A DNA stretch of 64,000 nucleotides. It comes from Paraglaciecola sp. L1A13. Lineage in GTDB: Bacteria; Pseudomonadota; Gammaproteobacteria; Enterobacterales; Alteromonadaceae. Below are positions 38,845 through 48,512 of the stretch, one piece after another; the stretch's first letter is position 1, and the number at the start of each line of letters is the position of its first letter. The DNA is taken from assembly GCF_009796745.1 (NCBI RefSeq), contig NZ_CP047024.1, forward strand, positions 1,798,001-1,862,000, written 5' to 3'. The notes below the pieces were generated by a model. That model did not search any database. It worked only from the letters and a program-made list of their open reading frames with translations, and was not told where the DNA came from. The translations under genes and the position numbers were made by a program.

Positions 38845-40890
38845 ATGATTACAAGCGCTTTTCGCGACTTTAGATCCCGAGCCATACTTGCATTTATAAC
38901 CTGTTCAATATTGGCGTTAATCGGTCATCGCGTTGGTTTAATGGACGTTTCACTTGATCTGTTATCTCCTACAACACTCGTTGGTATTGAAAACTATGAT
39001 GAAGGCGGCATGCAAAGTTCGCTTGATCTGAACAATCACCTGATAACGGTGGCTTGTAGACTTTCTCAAACCAAAACTTATTCTATTTGTGACTTGAAGC
39101 TCAAATACAGCCATGACGAAAAAATAAGCCAAGGGATCAATCTTTCTGATTATCAGTCAATTGAAATTGTAGCCAGTATTAAGAGTCCAGTAGAACGCAC
39201 CAATATAAAGTTACATTTGCGAAATAATAACCCAGCATATTCAGTAGAAGATATTGCCGTTAGTGATAAATTCAATACGATTGAGTTCGAAATTCGTGAT
39301 GAAATAACGACGTTAAATGTTCCTACAAAAGCGCTGTTTGTAGCACAGTGGTGGAAAAAAGAACGAAATATTGGCTACGAACAATCCCATGTTGATTTAT
39401 CCAATATTGTATTAATTGAACTTATTATTGACGACGCTAAGGTTCCAGGTGACTACGTACTAACGTTGCACAGTTTTCATATATCGGGCGAAATTATTTC
39501 TGAACCTGATCTACTTATGATGATTTTATTCTTACTCTTTGTGACGATTGTATTACTGACTATACGCCAAAAGAATAGTCTTAAAATAATCTCAACCACA
39601 GACTCACTTACGGGGTTGCTTAATAGGCGAGGATTGATTCTAAAAGTAGATAAAGAATTCAAAAGCACTGTTGCTAATCATTCAATGAGTTTGTTTTATT
39701 TTGACGTGGATGATTTCAAAAAAATAAACGATACCTACGGGCACGTTGTGGGTGATGAACTACTCGCAGCTATTTGCCTGAAAGTGAGCGAACTGCTAAC
39801 TGAAATGAACTTAAAAGTGCATTCTTCATTTGCAAGATTAGCTGGTGACGAATTTGTGCTTATGATTACTGATTGCGACAACCAGAAAGCAGTTGAATTT
39901 AGTCGCAGAATTATAGCGGTATTAGTTGATCCTTTGGCCGTCAGTGGTTGTGAAGTCAAAGTGGGTATCAGTTTAGGCGTAGCGTATTCCAATGGTGAAA
40001 AAATCACCTTTCAAGAATTGATGTCTCGGGCTGATTCAGCGATGTACTGCGCTAAAAAACAAGGCAAAGGTCAGTTTAAGTTATTTGATGATAGTCTTGC
40101 ATCTGCCATTTATTTCAAAAAGAACATTGCTGAGAATTTAAAAAATGCATTGTTAGAAGACGATTTTACGCTTCGATTTATGCCTATTTTTACGTGTTCT
40201 GATTTAAAACCCACTCGAGTTGAAGTGCTTATTCGATGTAAATCAGCGGCCATGCATGGAATTACTCCCGATATATTTATTCCGATTGCAGAAGATTTTG
40301 GCATTATTGAAAGCATCGATTTATGGGTCATTGAAACGACCTTTAACACGATCAATACGTATTTTATTGCCGATAACCGCACGGCCCCCGTATTTTGTAT
40401 CAACATATCGGCTATTGAATTAACCAATAATAATTTTCCAAAACAATTAAAAACCTTAATTGAAAAACACGGTATACCTCCTAGCCTAATTGAATTGGAA
40501 ATTACAGAAACGAGCCTAATAGAGGCGGATGAAACCAGTTTTCGAATACTAAATGAGTTGAAAATAATAGGAGTGAGTCTAGCGTTAGACGACTTTGGTA
40601 CTGGCTATACCGCGTTTAATCAACTGCTTAACTACCCAGTAGATTGCTTGAAAATCGATCGGACATTTGTGGCTGATATTGATGCTAACAATCCTTCAAA
40701 GATGACGATGGTCAATGCGATCGTTTCTATCGCTAAGTCATACAATTTAGTTACCATTGGCGAGGGGATTGAGACCCAAGAACAACTTGATTATCTACGA
40801 ACAATTTCATGCGATTATGTGCAAGGTTTTTACCTCTCAAAGCCGTTGCTATTTAACGATTTAGTGGTGCTTTTAAATAAGAAAAAATAA
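38845..40890 (+). CDS. Membrane GGDEF-EAL c-di-GMP protein
   Basis: A 681-residue protein with both c-di-GMP domains. Two membrane helices (about 12-30 and 226-245) enclose a periplasmic sensor of about 195 residues that I do not recognise. GGDEF domain: about 255-415, with signature RLAGDEF (first Gly replaced by Ala, usually tolerated). The inhibitory RxxD site is absent, since the positions before the signature read KVHSSFA. EAL domain: about 430-675, with EVLIR for EAL, ISAIE, ELEITET, DDFGTGY, LKIDRTF and GEGIETQEQ, so the phosphodiesterase residues look complete. Cyclase, phosphodiesterase or both are possible. ATG 38845 is preferred to TTG 38827; neither has a strong Shine-Dalgarno. 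Confidence 0.92.
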   Translation: MITSAFRDFRSRAILAFITCSILALIGHRVGLMDVSLDLLSPTTLVGIENYDEGGMQSSLDLNNHLITVACRLSQTKTYSICDLKLKYSHDEKISQGINLSDYQSIEIVASIKSPVERTNIKLHLRNNNPAYSVEDIAVSDKFNTIEFEIRDEITTLNVPTKALFVAQWWKKERNIGYEQSHVDLSNIVLIELIIDDAKVPGDYVLTLHSFHISGEIISEPDLLMMILFLLFVTIVLLTIRQKNSLKIISTTDSLTGLLNRRGLILKVDKEFKSTVANHSMSLFYFDVDDFKKINDTYGHVVGDELLAAICLKVSELLTEMNLKVHSSFARLAGDEFVLMITDCDNQKAVEFSRRIIAVLVDPLAVSGCEVKVGISLGVAYSNGEKITFQELMSRADSAMYCAKKQGKGQFKLFDDSLASAIYFKKNIAENLKNALLEDDFTLRFMPIFTCSDLKPTRVEVLIRCKSAAMHGITPDIFIPIAEDFGIIESIDLWVIETTFNTINTYFIADNRTAPVFCINISAIELTNNNFPKQLKTLIEKHGIPPSLIELEITETSLIEADETSFRILNELKIIGVSLALDDFGTGYTAFNQLLNYPVDCLKIDRTFVADIDANNPSKMTMVNAIVSIAKSYNLVTIGEGIETQEQLDYLRTISCDYVQGFYLSKPLLFNDLVVLLNKKK

Positions 40891-40967
40891 TCTTTTTGCT
40901 AAATTAGCTTTCAGTGTGATTTGAATAAATGTGTTCAAAGGAAACTATTACAAGCTCAATACGACCC

Positions 40968-40987
40968 GTTGCTCATTGCTTAGATCA
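40968..40987 (+). repeat. Dispersed repeat, copy 2
   Basis: The second exact copy of GTTGCTCATTGCTTAGATCA, 76 bp upstream of the CehA-like gene; see copy 1 at 38587. Confidence 0.75.
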
Positions 40988-41062
40988 CAGGCAACGTTTA
41001 CCCTTCCTGCGCGCATTCGCTAAATAGACATTCTATTCATCATTCATCATCAGGTAATCTTC

Positions 41063-43336
41063 ATGATAAAACCGTTTAGTAACGCCCTTGTAACTAGTGC
41101 TCTTATATTGGTCACTGGTTTGGTTGGGACAGCACAGAGTTATGCTGCTGTCTCTATTATTCAGGGTAAGACCATTATTCCCGCCGGTAACGCAACATCT
41201 GATAAAGACCTCACTATCAGAAATGACAAGTTAGCATTTTCTTTAGCATTAGGTTCCGCTCCTCCATGGGGGGTTGCTCGTGGCTGTATTGTTGATATTG
41301 CTAATGTTACCGACGACGGGACATTAAGCAGTGACCGCGTTGCCTTTGCTGATTTCATTCCAAATAACTGGTCAAGCTGGCCTAATACCTATCAAAGGGT
41401 TGATATCCTTAAAGACACTCAAGATGAGGCAATTGTTAAGATTACGCGTGACTTTGCCAAGGTTGTTATTACGACGGTGTACAGTCTTGAATCTGGTTCT
41501 GACCGTATTCATGTCAAAACCACTATGACCAATGAAGGCGAGGCATTAACGGATATGTTATCTGGTTATACTTTGTGGCCGGACGGTGGTTATAAGTTTG
41601 CCGTGCCAGGCTACGGGAATAACCCCGAAGTGGTCGTCAACAATCCTATATCAGACCGATTTATTGGCTACGATGCTGATTGGGCCGTTGCACTGCATGC
41701 ACCCTATATGACTGAGCTTAAAAACCAGTCTCGTGATTTATATACCAAGCATAATTTGGGTAAATCAGAATCAATGTCATTTGAAGGCGATTATCAAGTG
41801 CTCGCCAGCGGTGATCTCTCACCAGTCGTGCAGGCAGAGATTGAACGCAAAAATCAAAAGGCCGGATCACTAACCGGAAGCGTCAAAACCCAAGAAGGTA
41901 AGCGGATTGTTGAGCCCGCTGTGGTGGTGCTTAAAGATGGCGTGCCATACATTTGGGTATTGGGTAAAAATGGCCAGTACAGTATTAATCTGCCCGTGGG
42001 AAACTATCAGGCGTATGCGACCGGTAAAGGTTTTGCCAACAGCACAATGCATGACGTCAAAATTACCCACAATGCGTCACAAGTTCTGTCATTCGATGAC
42101 CTTTTGTCTCCTGGGGAAGTTAGTATTGAGGTAACAGATGCCGAAACTAAGTCTGCATTAGACGCTAAAATTCAAATCGAAAAAGGCAGTAAACCACTGA
42201 TTGAATTTTTTGGTGCGCAAACCTTTTTTACAGAACTGGATAATATTGGTCAGGCTAATTTCACACTGGCCCCGGGTGATTATCAGCTTAGCATTTCAGC
42301 AGGAGGTGACTTTGTCGCTAAGCCTGTATTGATTAACGCCAGTGTTGCACCTAACAAAACAACTCACTTAGCCAGCGCAATTCCTGTCAGCACTTACCCC
42401 ACACAACATGGCTGGTATGCAGGTGACTTGCATCATCATGCAGATGTTATGGAGGGATCAACGTCTGCCGAGTATTTGGTTCGTTCGCAACTAGCCGCGG
42501 GTCTGAATGTGACATTTGTGAGTGACCATGACTCAACAGCAAATCATGCTGCCATTAAGGCGCTATCGGATAAGCGTGGGGTGCCATTTATTCCATCGAT
42601 AGAAATTTCGCCGTCGTGGGGGCACTTTAATGCATTTCCGATTGATATTGGCGCACAATTATCTGTCGACCCAGGCATAGATGATATCCATCGTATTATT
42701 AAAGATGCACGGCGCATGGGGGCAACGTCTGTCGCTTCTAATCACCCTTATATTCCTTACGGTTATCTGAGTAGTCTGGAGAAAAACACGGTGCCAGGTG
42801 GCTTTGATCCCTCCATTGACTTGATTGAGATCAATGCAGTAGTGGATTACCAGAAGGCCCTTGAGAAAGCGCGTCAGTTTTGGTCCGAAGGACTGCCTTA
42901 TTATTACACAGCAGGCACCGATACTCATGATGTGTGGAACGAAACAAGCGGTTTAAACCGCATGTTCGTGTATACCGCGAGCAAACCAGACGCAAAAGCG
43001 TTTGCACAAGCAATGAAAAGTGGTCATTCCTATGTGTCTTTTGGTCCCATTATCTACCCCAAAAACGTGATGTTTGGCGACACGTTAAAGCTAGCTGAAA
43101 ATCAGTCCCAATCCATCCAATTTGACTTGTTATCAGTCAATGGACTTAAATCTGTGCAGCTTCTTGGCAATGATGGTGTTATCGCTCAGCGGACAGTAAC
43201 CGGGGAGAGTGTATCGGTGGCTTTTGAGGTGCCGCAAAAATCCGGTTGGGTAAGTTTGGTGGTAGAAGATACTAAGGCACACAAAGCCTTCTCAAATCCA
43301 ATTTGGCTTAAAATGGTCGATAAAACGCAATTTTAA
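41063..43336 (+). CDS. Secreted CehA/McbA-like PHP-domain metallohydrolase
   Basis: A 757-residue exported protein with a signal peptide ending near residue 29 (SYAA). An N-terminal beta-rich region (about 30-260) is followed by two carboxypeptidase-regulatory-like/Ig-type domains (about 270-345 and 350-445). The C-terminal PHP-type domain (about 450-660) carries metal motifs GDLHHHADVMEGS, VSDHDST, a SWGHFN histidine, SNHPY and TAGTDTHD. CehA/McbA members hydrolyse esters and related bonds, and some handle phosphoesters; the substrate here is unknown. Single gene with a strong terminator. Confidence 0.85.
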   Translation: MIKPFSNALVTSALILVTGLVGTAQSYAAVSIIQGKTIIPAGNATSDKDLTIRNDKLAFSLALGSAPPWGVARGCIVDIANVTDDGTLSSDRVAFADFIPNNWSSWPNTYQRVDILKDTQDEAIVKITRDFAKVVITTVYSLESGSDRIHVKTTMTNEGEALTDMLSGYTLWPDGGYKFAVPGYGNNPEVVVNNPISDRFIGYDADWAVALHAPYMTELKNQSRDLYTKHNLGKSESMSFEGDYQVLASGDLSPVVQAEIERKNQKAGSLTGSVKTQEGKRIVEPAVVVLKDGVPYIWVLGKNGQYSINLPVGNYQAYATGKGFANSTMHDVKITHNASQVLSFDDLLSPGEVSIEVTDAETKSALDAKIQIEKGSKPLIEFFGAQTFFTELDNIGQANFTLAPGDYQLSISAGGDFVAKPVLINASVAPNKTTHLASAIPVSTYPTQHGWYAGDLHHHADVMEGSTSAEYLVRSQLAAGLNVTFVSDHDSTANHAAIKALSDKRGVPFIPSIEISPSWGHFNAFPIDIGAQLSVDPGIDDIHRIIKDARRMGATSVASNHPYIPYGYLSSLEKNTVPGGFDPSIDLIEINAVVDYQKALEKARQFWSEGLPYYYTAGTDTHDVWNETSGLNRMFVYTASKPDAKAFAQAMKSGHSYVSFGPIIYPKNVMFGDTLKLAENQSQSIQFDLLSVNGLKSVQLLGNDGVIAQRTVTGESVSVAFEVPQKSGWVSLVVEDTKAHKAFSNPIWLKMVDKTQF

Positions 43337-43396
43337 TATGGGAGTAGCGTCCGAAGTCGTTAAATAAAACGCTGATTAGCGTGTTTATTAATATAT

Positions 43397-43434
43397 AAAA
43401 ACGGGGTAGGTATTTTAATATGACCCCGTTTTTT
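43397..43434 (+). terminator. Intrinsic terminator after the PHP-domain gene
   Basis: Arms AAAACGGGGT and ACCCCGTTTT with a 16-nt loop, followed by Ts, about 60 bp after the stop. Confidence 0.85.
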
Positions 43435-43619
43435 GATCCTATCTGTGAGAGAATTTATTCCCTTGTTCTAAAAGGCAAATAAGGCTGATTGTCAAAAATG
43501 GACGAGCAATAAATGTTGTCTAGAGCAGGGAGAAAAACAACCATTCGAATATGTCACTTAATGTGCAAAAGTGTCTATGCTTACCTGACTATCCCTTTTA
43601 AAGGTTAATAAGCACATTC

Positions 43620-45494
43620 ATGTCTTCAAAAAATACCTCGATAGACGCCCCGCAAGACAATTTAATGGATAATGCGGCGATGTTAGCCGCCGTTTTAAAT
43701 ACGGTGACCGACGCTATCATTACCATGAGCCAATATGGCATTGTCCAGAGTTTCAATCGTTCGGCAGAACGCATATTTGGTTATAGCGCTGATGAGGTCG
43801 TCGGCCAGAACGTAAAATTGCTCATGCCAGATCCGTATTACAGCGAACATGATAGCTACCTTAAACATTATTTATCTACCGGCAATAAAAAGGTCATTGG
43901 AGTCGGGCGTGAGGTGCAAGCTAAGCGTAAGGACGGAAATGTCTTTTTCATGGAATTAAATGTAAACGAAATGACCATTTCAGGGGTAACGATGTTCGTG
44001 GGTACCATTCGTGATATATCTGACAGAAAAAGTGCCGAGCAGGATTTAAAAGACAATCAAGCGTCACTTCAGGTGATTGTTGATAACACGGTTGATGGTT
44101 TGATTACGATTAATGAAGTAGGCCGCGTTGAAACATTTAATAAAGCGTGTGAAGTACTATTTGGCTATAAGACTGCAGAAGTTATCGGGAATAATGTGAA
44201 AATGCTCATGCCCGAGCCGTATCATAGCGAACACGATGGCTACCTAAAAAATTACCATACCTCCGGTACAAGAAAGATCATCGGCAGTGGGCGTCAGGTT
44301 GAAGGTAAAAAGAAAGACGGTACCATTTTCCCTATGGATCTCTCTATCAGTGAAGTCGATATAAAAGGAAAAAAAATATACAGCGGTATTATAAGAGACA
44401 TCACTGAGCTACAAGAGGCGCAGCAGCGTCTTGCTGCGGTTCTTGATAATACGGTTGATGGTTTAATCACCATCGATGAGAACGGGTGTATTGAGCATTA
44501 CAATAAAGCGTGCGAAGCTATTTTTGGCTTCAACGCAAGGGAAGCCGTTGGGCAGAATGTTAAAATATTGATGCCTGAACCGTATCATAGTGAACATGAT
44601 GGATATCTAAAAAATTATCATAATACGGGATCGAAAAAGATCATAGGCAGCGGCCGTGAAGTCGTTGGGTTAAGGAAGAACGGTAGCACCTTTCCCCTGG
44701 ACCTATCGGTAAGTGAAGTGAACGTTCAAGGACGTAAATTGTATAGCGGGATAGTGCGTGACATCTCTGTTCGCAAAAAGGCTGAGGCTGATATCAAGCA
44801 AGCTAATTCAGAACTGGAAGAGTTTGCTTATCGCACCTCACATGATCTTCGCTCTCCTTTGATTTCGTCGATTGGACTACTGGATATTGTTACACACTAT
44901 ATTCAACAAGGAGAAACAGATAGTGCACTAGCCAGTATAGGGTTAATTCAAGTGTCTTTAGGAAAGCTAGAAGATCTTGTTAAAGACATTCTTACTATCA
45001 CAAAAGTGCAACATGCAGAAGAAGACTCCCAGTGCATTAATACTCAGCTATTCATCGACGATACGATTGATAAAATACGACATATGCCTAATTTTGAACG
45101 ATTAGACATCAGGTATGATTTACGCTTCAATGGTGTTCTTTATTTACCCAAAAGTCCTTTTGCGTTAATCATTGAAAACTTACTTACTAATGCAGTTAAA
45201 TATCAGGATCTCACAAAGAGCCATTCTTTCATTAGAATTTCGACTTCTAACAGCAAGACAAACTTTGTACTTGAGGTGAGTGATAATGGGTTGGGTATTC
45301 CAAAAGATCAGCGTCAAAACCTTTTTAAAATGTTTAAACGTTTTCATCCCAAAACGTCTTTTGGATCCGGGCTTGGATTGTATTTGATGAAAAAAAGTGT
45401 AGACAAGCTTCACGGTCAGCTTAAATTTGAAGATATAAAAAATGAGACTAGGTTTATTGTCGTATTGCCTATTAATGCAGTACAGTCAACCTGA
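43620..45494 (+). CDS. Histidine kinase with three FixL-like PAS domains
   Basis: A 624-residue sensor kinase with no membrane helix, so it is cytoplasmic. Three tandem PAS domains (about 18-135, 145-262, 268-385) are clearly repeats: each has (M/I)LMP-(D/E)-PYxSEHD-(S/G)-YLK, IGxGR and KDG or KNG. In each, the His of SEHD (77, 205, 326) and the Arg twenty residues later (97, 225, 346) align with haem-ligand His200 and oxygen-sensing Arg220 of Bradyrhizobium FixL. The HisKA phospho-site is His408 (RTSHDLRSPL). The ATPase domain (about 505-620) has ENLLTNAVKY, DNGLGIP and GSGLGLYL. The response regulator follows after 35 bp. Haem or oxygen sensing is inferred. Confidence 0.93.
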   Translation: MSSKNTSIDAPQDNLMDNAAMLAAVLNTVTDAIITMSQYGIVQSFNRSAERIFGYSADEVVGQNVKLLMPDPYYSEHDSYLKHYLSTGNKKVIGVGREVQAKRKDGNVFFMELNVNEMTISGVTMFVGTIRDISDRKSAEQDLKDNQASLQVIVDNTVDGLITINEVGRVETFNKACEVLFGYKTAEVIGNNVKMLMPEPYHSEHDGYLKNYHTSGTRKIIGSGRQVEGKKKDGTIFPMDLSISEVDIKGKKIYSGIIRDITELQEAQQRLAAVLDNTVDGLITIDENGCIEHYNKACEAIFGFNAREAVGQNVKILMPEPYHSEHDGYLKNYHNTGSKKIIGSGREVVGLRKNGSTFPLDLSVSEVNVQGRKLYSGIVRDISVRKKAEADIKQANSELEEFAYRTSHDLRSPLISSIGLLDIVTHYIQQGETDSALASIGLIQVSLGKLEDLVKDILTITKVQHAEEDSQCINTQLFIDDTIDKIRHMPNFERLDIRYDLRFNGVLYLPKSPFALIIENLLTNAVKYQDLTKSHSFIRISTSNSKTNFVLEVSDNGLGIPKDQRQNLFKMFKRFHPKTSFGSGLGLYLMKKSVDKLHGQLKFEDIKNETRFIVVLPINAVQST

Positions 45495-45529
45495 TAACAT
45501 GGACAATACATTAACCGCGAGTAATTGTA

Positions 45530-45910
45530 ATGACAGTAGGTTCCATTCTAATTGTTGATGACAGTGACATAGACCAATTTATTTTGAAATTCATGATAGA
45601 AAAGTACGATGCTGATATTACAATTTTGCAAGCTTATGATGGTAAAGAAGCACTGGATATTTTGCAGGGTTTGGATAGTCAGCCTGAACTTATTTTTTTA
45701 GATATCAATATGCCACGTATGAACGGTCATGAATTTTTAAAAGTATATGAATCGCTTCCTCAACATGATTCGGCCGTTATTATGCTGTCTTCCTCAGATG
45801 AAGATAGCGATAAGCAGCAATCTCTTGCCTATCAAAGTGTCAAACAATACCGTACCAAACCAATAGCGAAAGCCGATCTAGAAGAGATTGTTTGTGGGGC
45901 GAATGAATAA
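45530..45910 (+). CDS. Single-domain response regulator
   Basis: A 126-residue CheY/Rcp1-like receiver with no output domain. Acidic pocket at DDSDID (about 9-14), phospho-acceptor Asp in LIFLDINMPRMNG (about 57), conserved Ser in MLSSSDED and Lys in YRTKPIA (about 109). It lies 35 bp after the triple-PAS kinase and is its obvious partner. The effect must be passed by protein interaction. Rcp1-type receivers of this shape commonly pair with PAS kinases. Confidence 0.95.
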   Translation: MTVGSILIVDDSDIDQFILKFMIEKYDADITILQAYDGKEALDILQGLDSQPELIFLDINMPRMNGHEFLKVYESLPQHDSAVIMLSSSDEDSDKQQSLAYQSVKQYRTKPIAKADLEEIVCGANE

Positions 45911-46447
45911 CACGTTATACGTCGCAGAAATTATCGTTCGCAATGCAGATTTCGCTGGTGGCTAATTTTATCTAAACCTTCTATAGATTATTTTAATGGC
46001 GAAGGTGGATTAATTACTCAATCTATCCATTCAGTCAGGGGGTTAGGTACTCTGGTTTTTTATTTCCGCCCATTAATTTTAATTCTTTTGCCAGTTTTGC
46101 TACGTAGTTTGAGACCAAATGGATTGTCAATATTTTGCATACGTGAGCAAAGTAAAAACGAACACGTAGTCGAGCAATAAACCAAATACCGCCTTCATTA
46201 TAATCGTAAACCCATTCTTTTAATGCTGGAAATAGGCGAATCAGCGGCGCTGGTTGCGTCCGATAGGCTCCTTATTTCATGCTTGATATAGGTCAATGAA
46301 AACACGATTTGACCTGTGGATGGATTGTTATGTATGTAGACTGCCAACATATTTATAAGGTGCTAGGCCTGAACATTTCAGTTACGTTTTTACTGTGGCT
46401 AACACTAGGCTTATTTAATATTTTCTATTTTGCTAAGGAGTCACACC
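45911..46447. other. Intergenic region with a coding remnant
   Basis: About 540 bp upstream of the oleate hydratase gene. The minus strand carries a 79-codon open stretch (listed separately). Otherwise no supported gene. Confidence 0.5.
46035..46271 (-). pseudogene. Unrecognised coding remnant without a start codon
   Basis: An open frame of 78 sense codons ending in TGA at 46035-46037, bounded upstream by an in-frame TAA at 46272-46274. The residues look protein-like (for example LIRLFPALKEWVYDYNEGGI, then FIARLRVRFYFAHVCKIL) rather than random. No in-frame ATG occurs until near the end. I do not recognise the family. It is probably the C-terminal remnant of a lost gene. Confidence 0.35.
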
Positions 46448-48463
46448 GTGTCACGAAATTCTGAAATTGACCTAACAAAACTCAAAATTCATATCGAAGC
46501 TATGAACAAGAAATCATTTAATGTGTCTCCAGATGCTTCAACATATCATTTGCATAATGGGGTTGATACGACCCTTCCTCCTCCTGATTTGCATGGCAGT
46601 TATACTAACCATCGGCCACTGCCAACACCCGGAATTGAACAACGCCATGCCTATATAGTGGGTACGGGGATCGCAGGGTTATCGGCCGCTTTTTTCCTTA
46701 TCCGTGATGGCCATATGCCTCCACAGAATATCACCTTTTTAGAGGCCGATAATATAGAAGGAGGTGCGCTTGATGGTGCGGGGAATGCACAAGACGGTTA
46801 CCTCGTTCGAGGCGGTCGAGAAATGGAAATGGCCTATCAGAATTTTTGGGATGTTTTTTCAGAGATCCCAGCGTTGGAATTACCCGCGCCGTTTACCGTA
46901 TTGGACGAGTATCGAATTGTTAATGATGTGGATAAAAACTGGTCTAAAGCACGTTTATTAGAAAAGCAGGGGCAGCTAAAAGATTCTTCAATTATGGGTT
47001 TGACCAAGTTGCAACAAATAGAATTGGTCAAGTTGTTATTGGCACGAAAAGAAGATTTAGACGATATCACTGTGCAGCAGTGGTTCAGTGAAGGCTTTTT
47101 GAATTCCAATTTTTATATGTTTTGGCGCACCATGTTTGCTTTTCAAAATTGGCATTCGGTTCTTGAAATGAAATTGTATATGCATCGTTTTTTACATCTT
47201 ATGGATGGTTTGAGTGACATGACAGCTTTGGTATTTCCTAAATATAACCAATACGAAAGTTTTGTTCTTCCGCTGAAGACCTGGCTGGTAGAGCAGGGTG
47301 TGAAGATAACGTGTAACACCATGGTAACGGATCTCGATATTGAGTCCACAGACGATGTAATGACGACAACCGGTATCAAAACCATTGGTATTAACGGTGC
47401 TGATACAATAAAGGTTAATGAACGCGATCTTGTGTTTGTTACCACCGGTTCCATTGTTGAAGATACGGCCTATGGCAATGATGACACGGCGGCTGAACTA
47501 AAGTTACAAGGCGAGGATCCAAATACAGGGTCGGGTTGGCAATTATGGAGAAACCTCGCCGCAAAATCTGCAGTATTTGGGCGCCCAGAAAAATTCTGCG
47601 GCAATGTAGATGCATCCACATGGCAATCTGCCACCTTAACGTGTAAACCCTCCCCACTAATAGACAAGCTGAAAACCCTCTCAGTGAATGATCCGAGTTC
47701 GGGTAAAACGGTCACCGGTGGGATCATTACATTTACCGATTCTAATTGGTTAATGAGTTTCACCGTAAACCGTCAGCCTCATTTTCGTGACCAGCCTAAA
47801 GATGTGGTTGTTATTTGGGTTTACGGACTGATTATGGACAAAGACGGTAATTATATTAAAAAGCCAATGCCTCAATGCACGGGCAAAGAAATCCTTGCGG
47901 AAGTTTGCTATCACTTAGGGCTAATCGAACAAGTTAACGACGTAATGGCAGCCACTAAAGTCCGTATCGCATTAATGCCGTATATTACTAGCCAATTTAT
48001 GCCTCGAGCCAAAGGAGATAGGCCGTGGGTAGTGCCGCAAGGCTGCACCAATATTGCTTGTATGGGGCAATTTGTTGAAACCCACAATGATGTGGTCTTT
48101 ACCCTTGAGAGCTCTGTTAGAACCGCACGGATAGGTGTTTACAGCCTATTAGGCATTAAAAAACAAGTGCCCGATATCTACCCAGGTCAATATGATATAC
48201 GCCGATTGTTACGGGCGACCCGCACCTTAAACAATGATGATGCGTTTTTAGGTGAAGGGTTGTTGCGTCATTTCTTAAGTGGCACGTATTTCGAACATAT
48301 CTTGCCGCTTGGACCAAATGAAAGCCCCGCAGATCTGCATAAATCGGGTTTGTTTGAGCAACAGTTAAAATCGGTACGCGATATGTTTGAACACAGTCAT
48401 CCGTTAGAAAGTGCCAGAGCATGGATCCAAGCGCGTTTGGACTCCCTACACGGGCGCGACTAA
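46448..48463 (+). CDS. ohyA: Oleate hydratase (myosin-cross-reactive antigen family)
   Basis: An FAD-containing enzyme that adds water to the cis-9 double bond of oleate and related fatty acids, giving 10-hydroxystearate. The start is taken as GTG 46448, preceded at 7 bp by AAGGAG; this gives MSRNSEIDLTKLK and 671 residues. The FAD motif GTGIAGLSAAFFL is at about 72-84, followed by LEADNIEGGALDG and the RGGREME stretch typical of the family. VPQGCTNIACMGQFVE and the C-terminal region are complete. A terminator follows. It may protect against unsaturated fatty acids or serve lipid use. Confidence 0.95.
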   Translation: MSRNSEIDLTKLKIHIEAMNKKSFNVSPDASTYHLHNGVDTTLPPPDLHGSYTNHRPLPTPGIEQRHAYIVGTGIAGLSAAFFLIRDGHMPPQNITFLEADNIEGGALDGAGNAQDGYLVRGGREMEMAYQNFWDVFSEIPALELPAPFTVLDEYRIVNDVDKNWSKARLLEKQGQLKDSSIMGLTKLQQIELVKLLLARKEDLDDITVQQWFSEGFLNSNFYMFWRTMFAFQNWHSVLEMKLYMHRFLHLMDGLSDMTALVFPKYNQYESFVLPLKTWLVEQGVKITCNTMVTDLDIESTDDVMTTTGIKTIGINGADTIKVNERDLVFVTTGSIVEDTAYGNDDTAAELKLQGEDPNTGSGWQLWRNLAAKSAVFGRPEKFCGNVDASTWQSATLTCKPSPLIDKLKTLSVNDPSSGKTVTGGIITFTDSNWLMSFTVNRQPHFRDQPKDVVVIWVYGLIMDKDGNYIKKPMPQCTGKEILAEVCYHLGLIEQVNDVMAATKVRIALMPYITSQFMPRAKGDRPWVVPQGCTNIACMGQFVETHNDVVFTLESSVRTARIGVYSLLGIKKQVPDIYPGQYDIRRLLRATRTLNNDDAFLGEGLLRHFLSGTYFEHILPLGPNESPADLHKSGLFEQQLKSVRDMFEHSHPLESARAWIQARLDSLHGRD

Positions 48464-48484
48464 CCCTTAGATGCATTGATGGCT

Positions 48485-48512
48485 AAAAAGCCTGCTGTGG
48501 ACAGGCTTTTTT
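48485..48512 (+). terminator. Intrinsic terminator after oleate hydratase
   Basis: Arms AAAAAGCCTG and CAGGCTTTTT with a 7-nt loop and an extra T, 22 bp after the stop. Confidence 0.88.

Noticed and set aside
46430..46447. TTG start upstream of oleate hydratase
   Set aside because: It would place the AAGGAG ribosome-binding site inside the coding region; GTG 46448 fits better.
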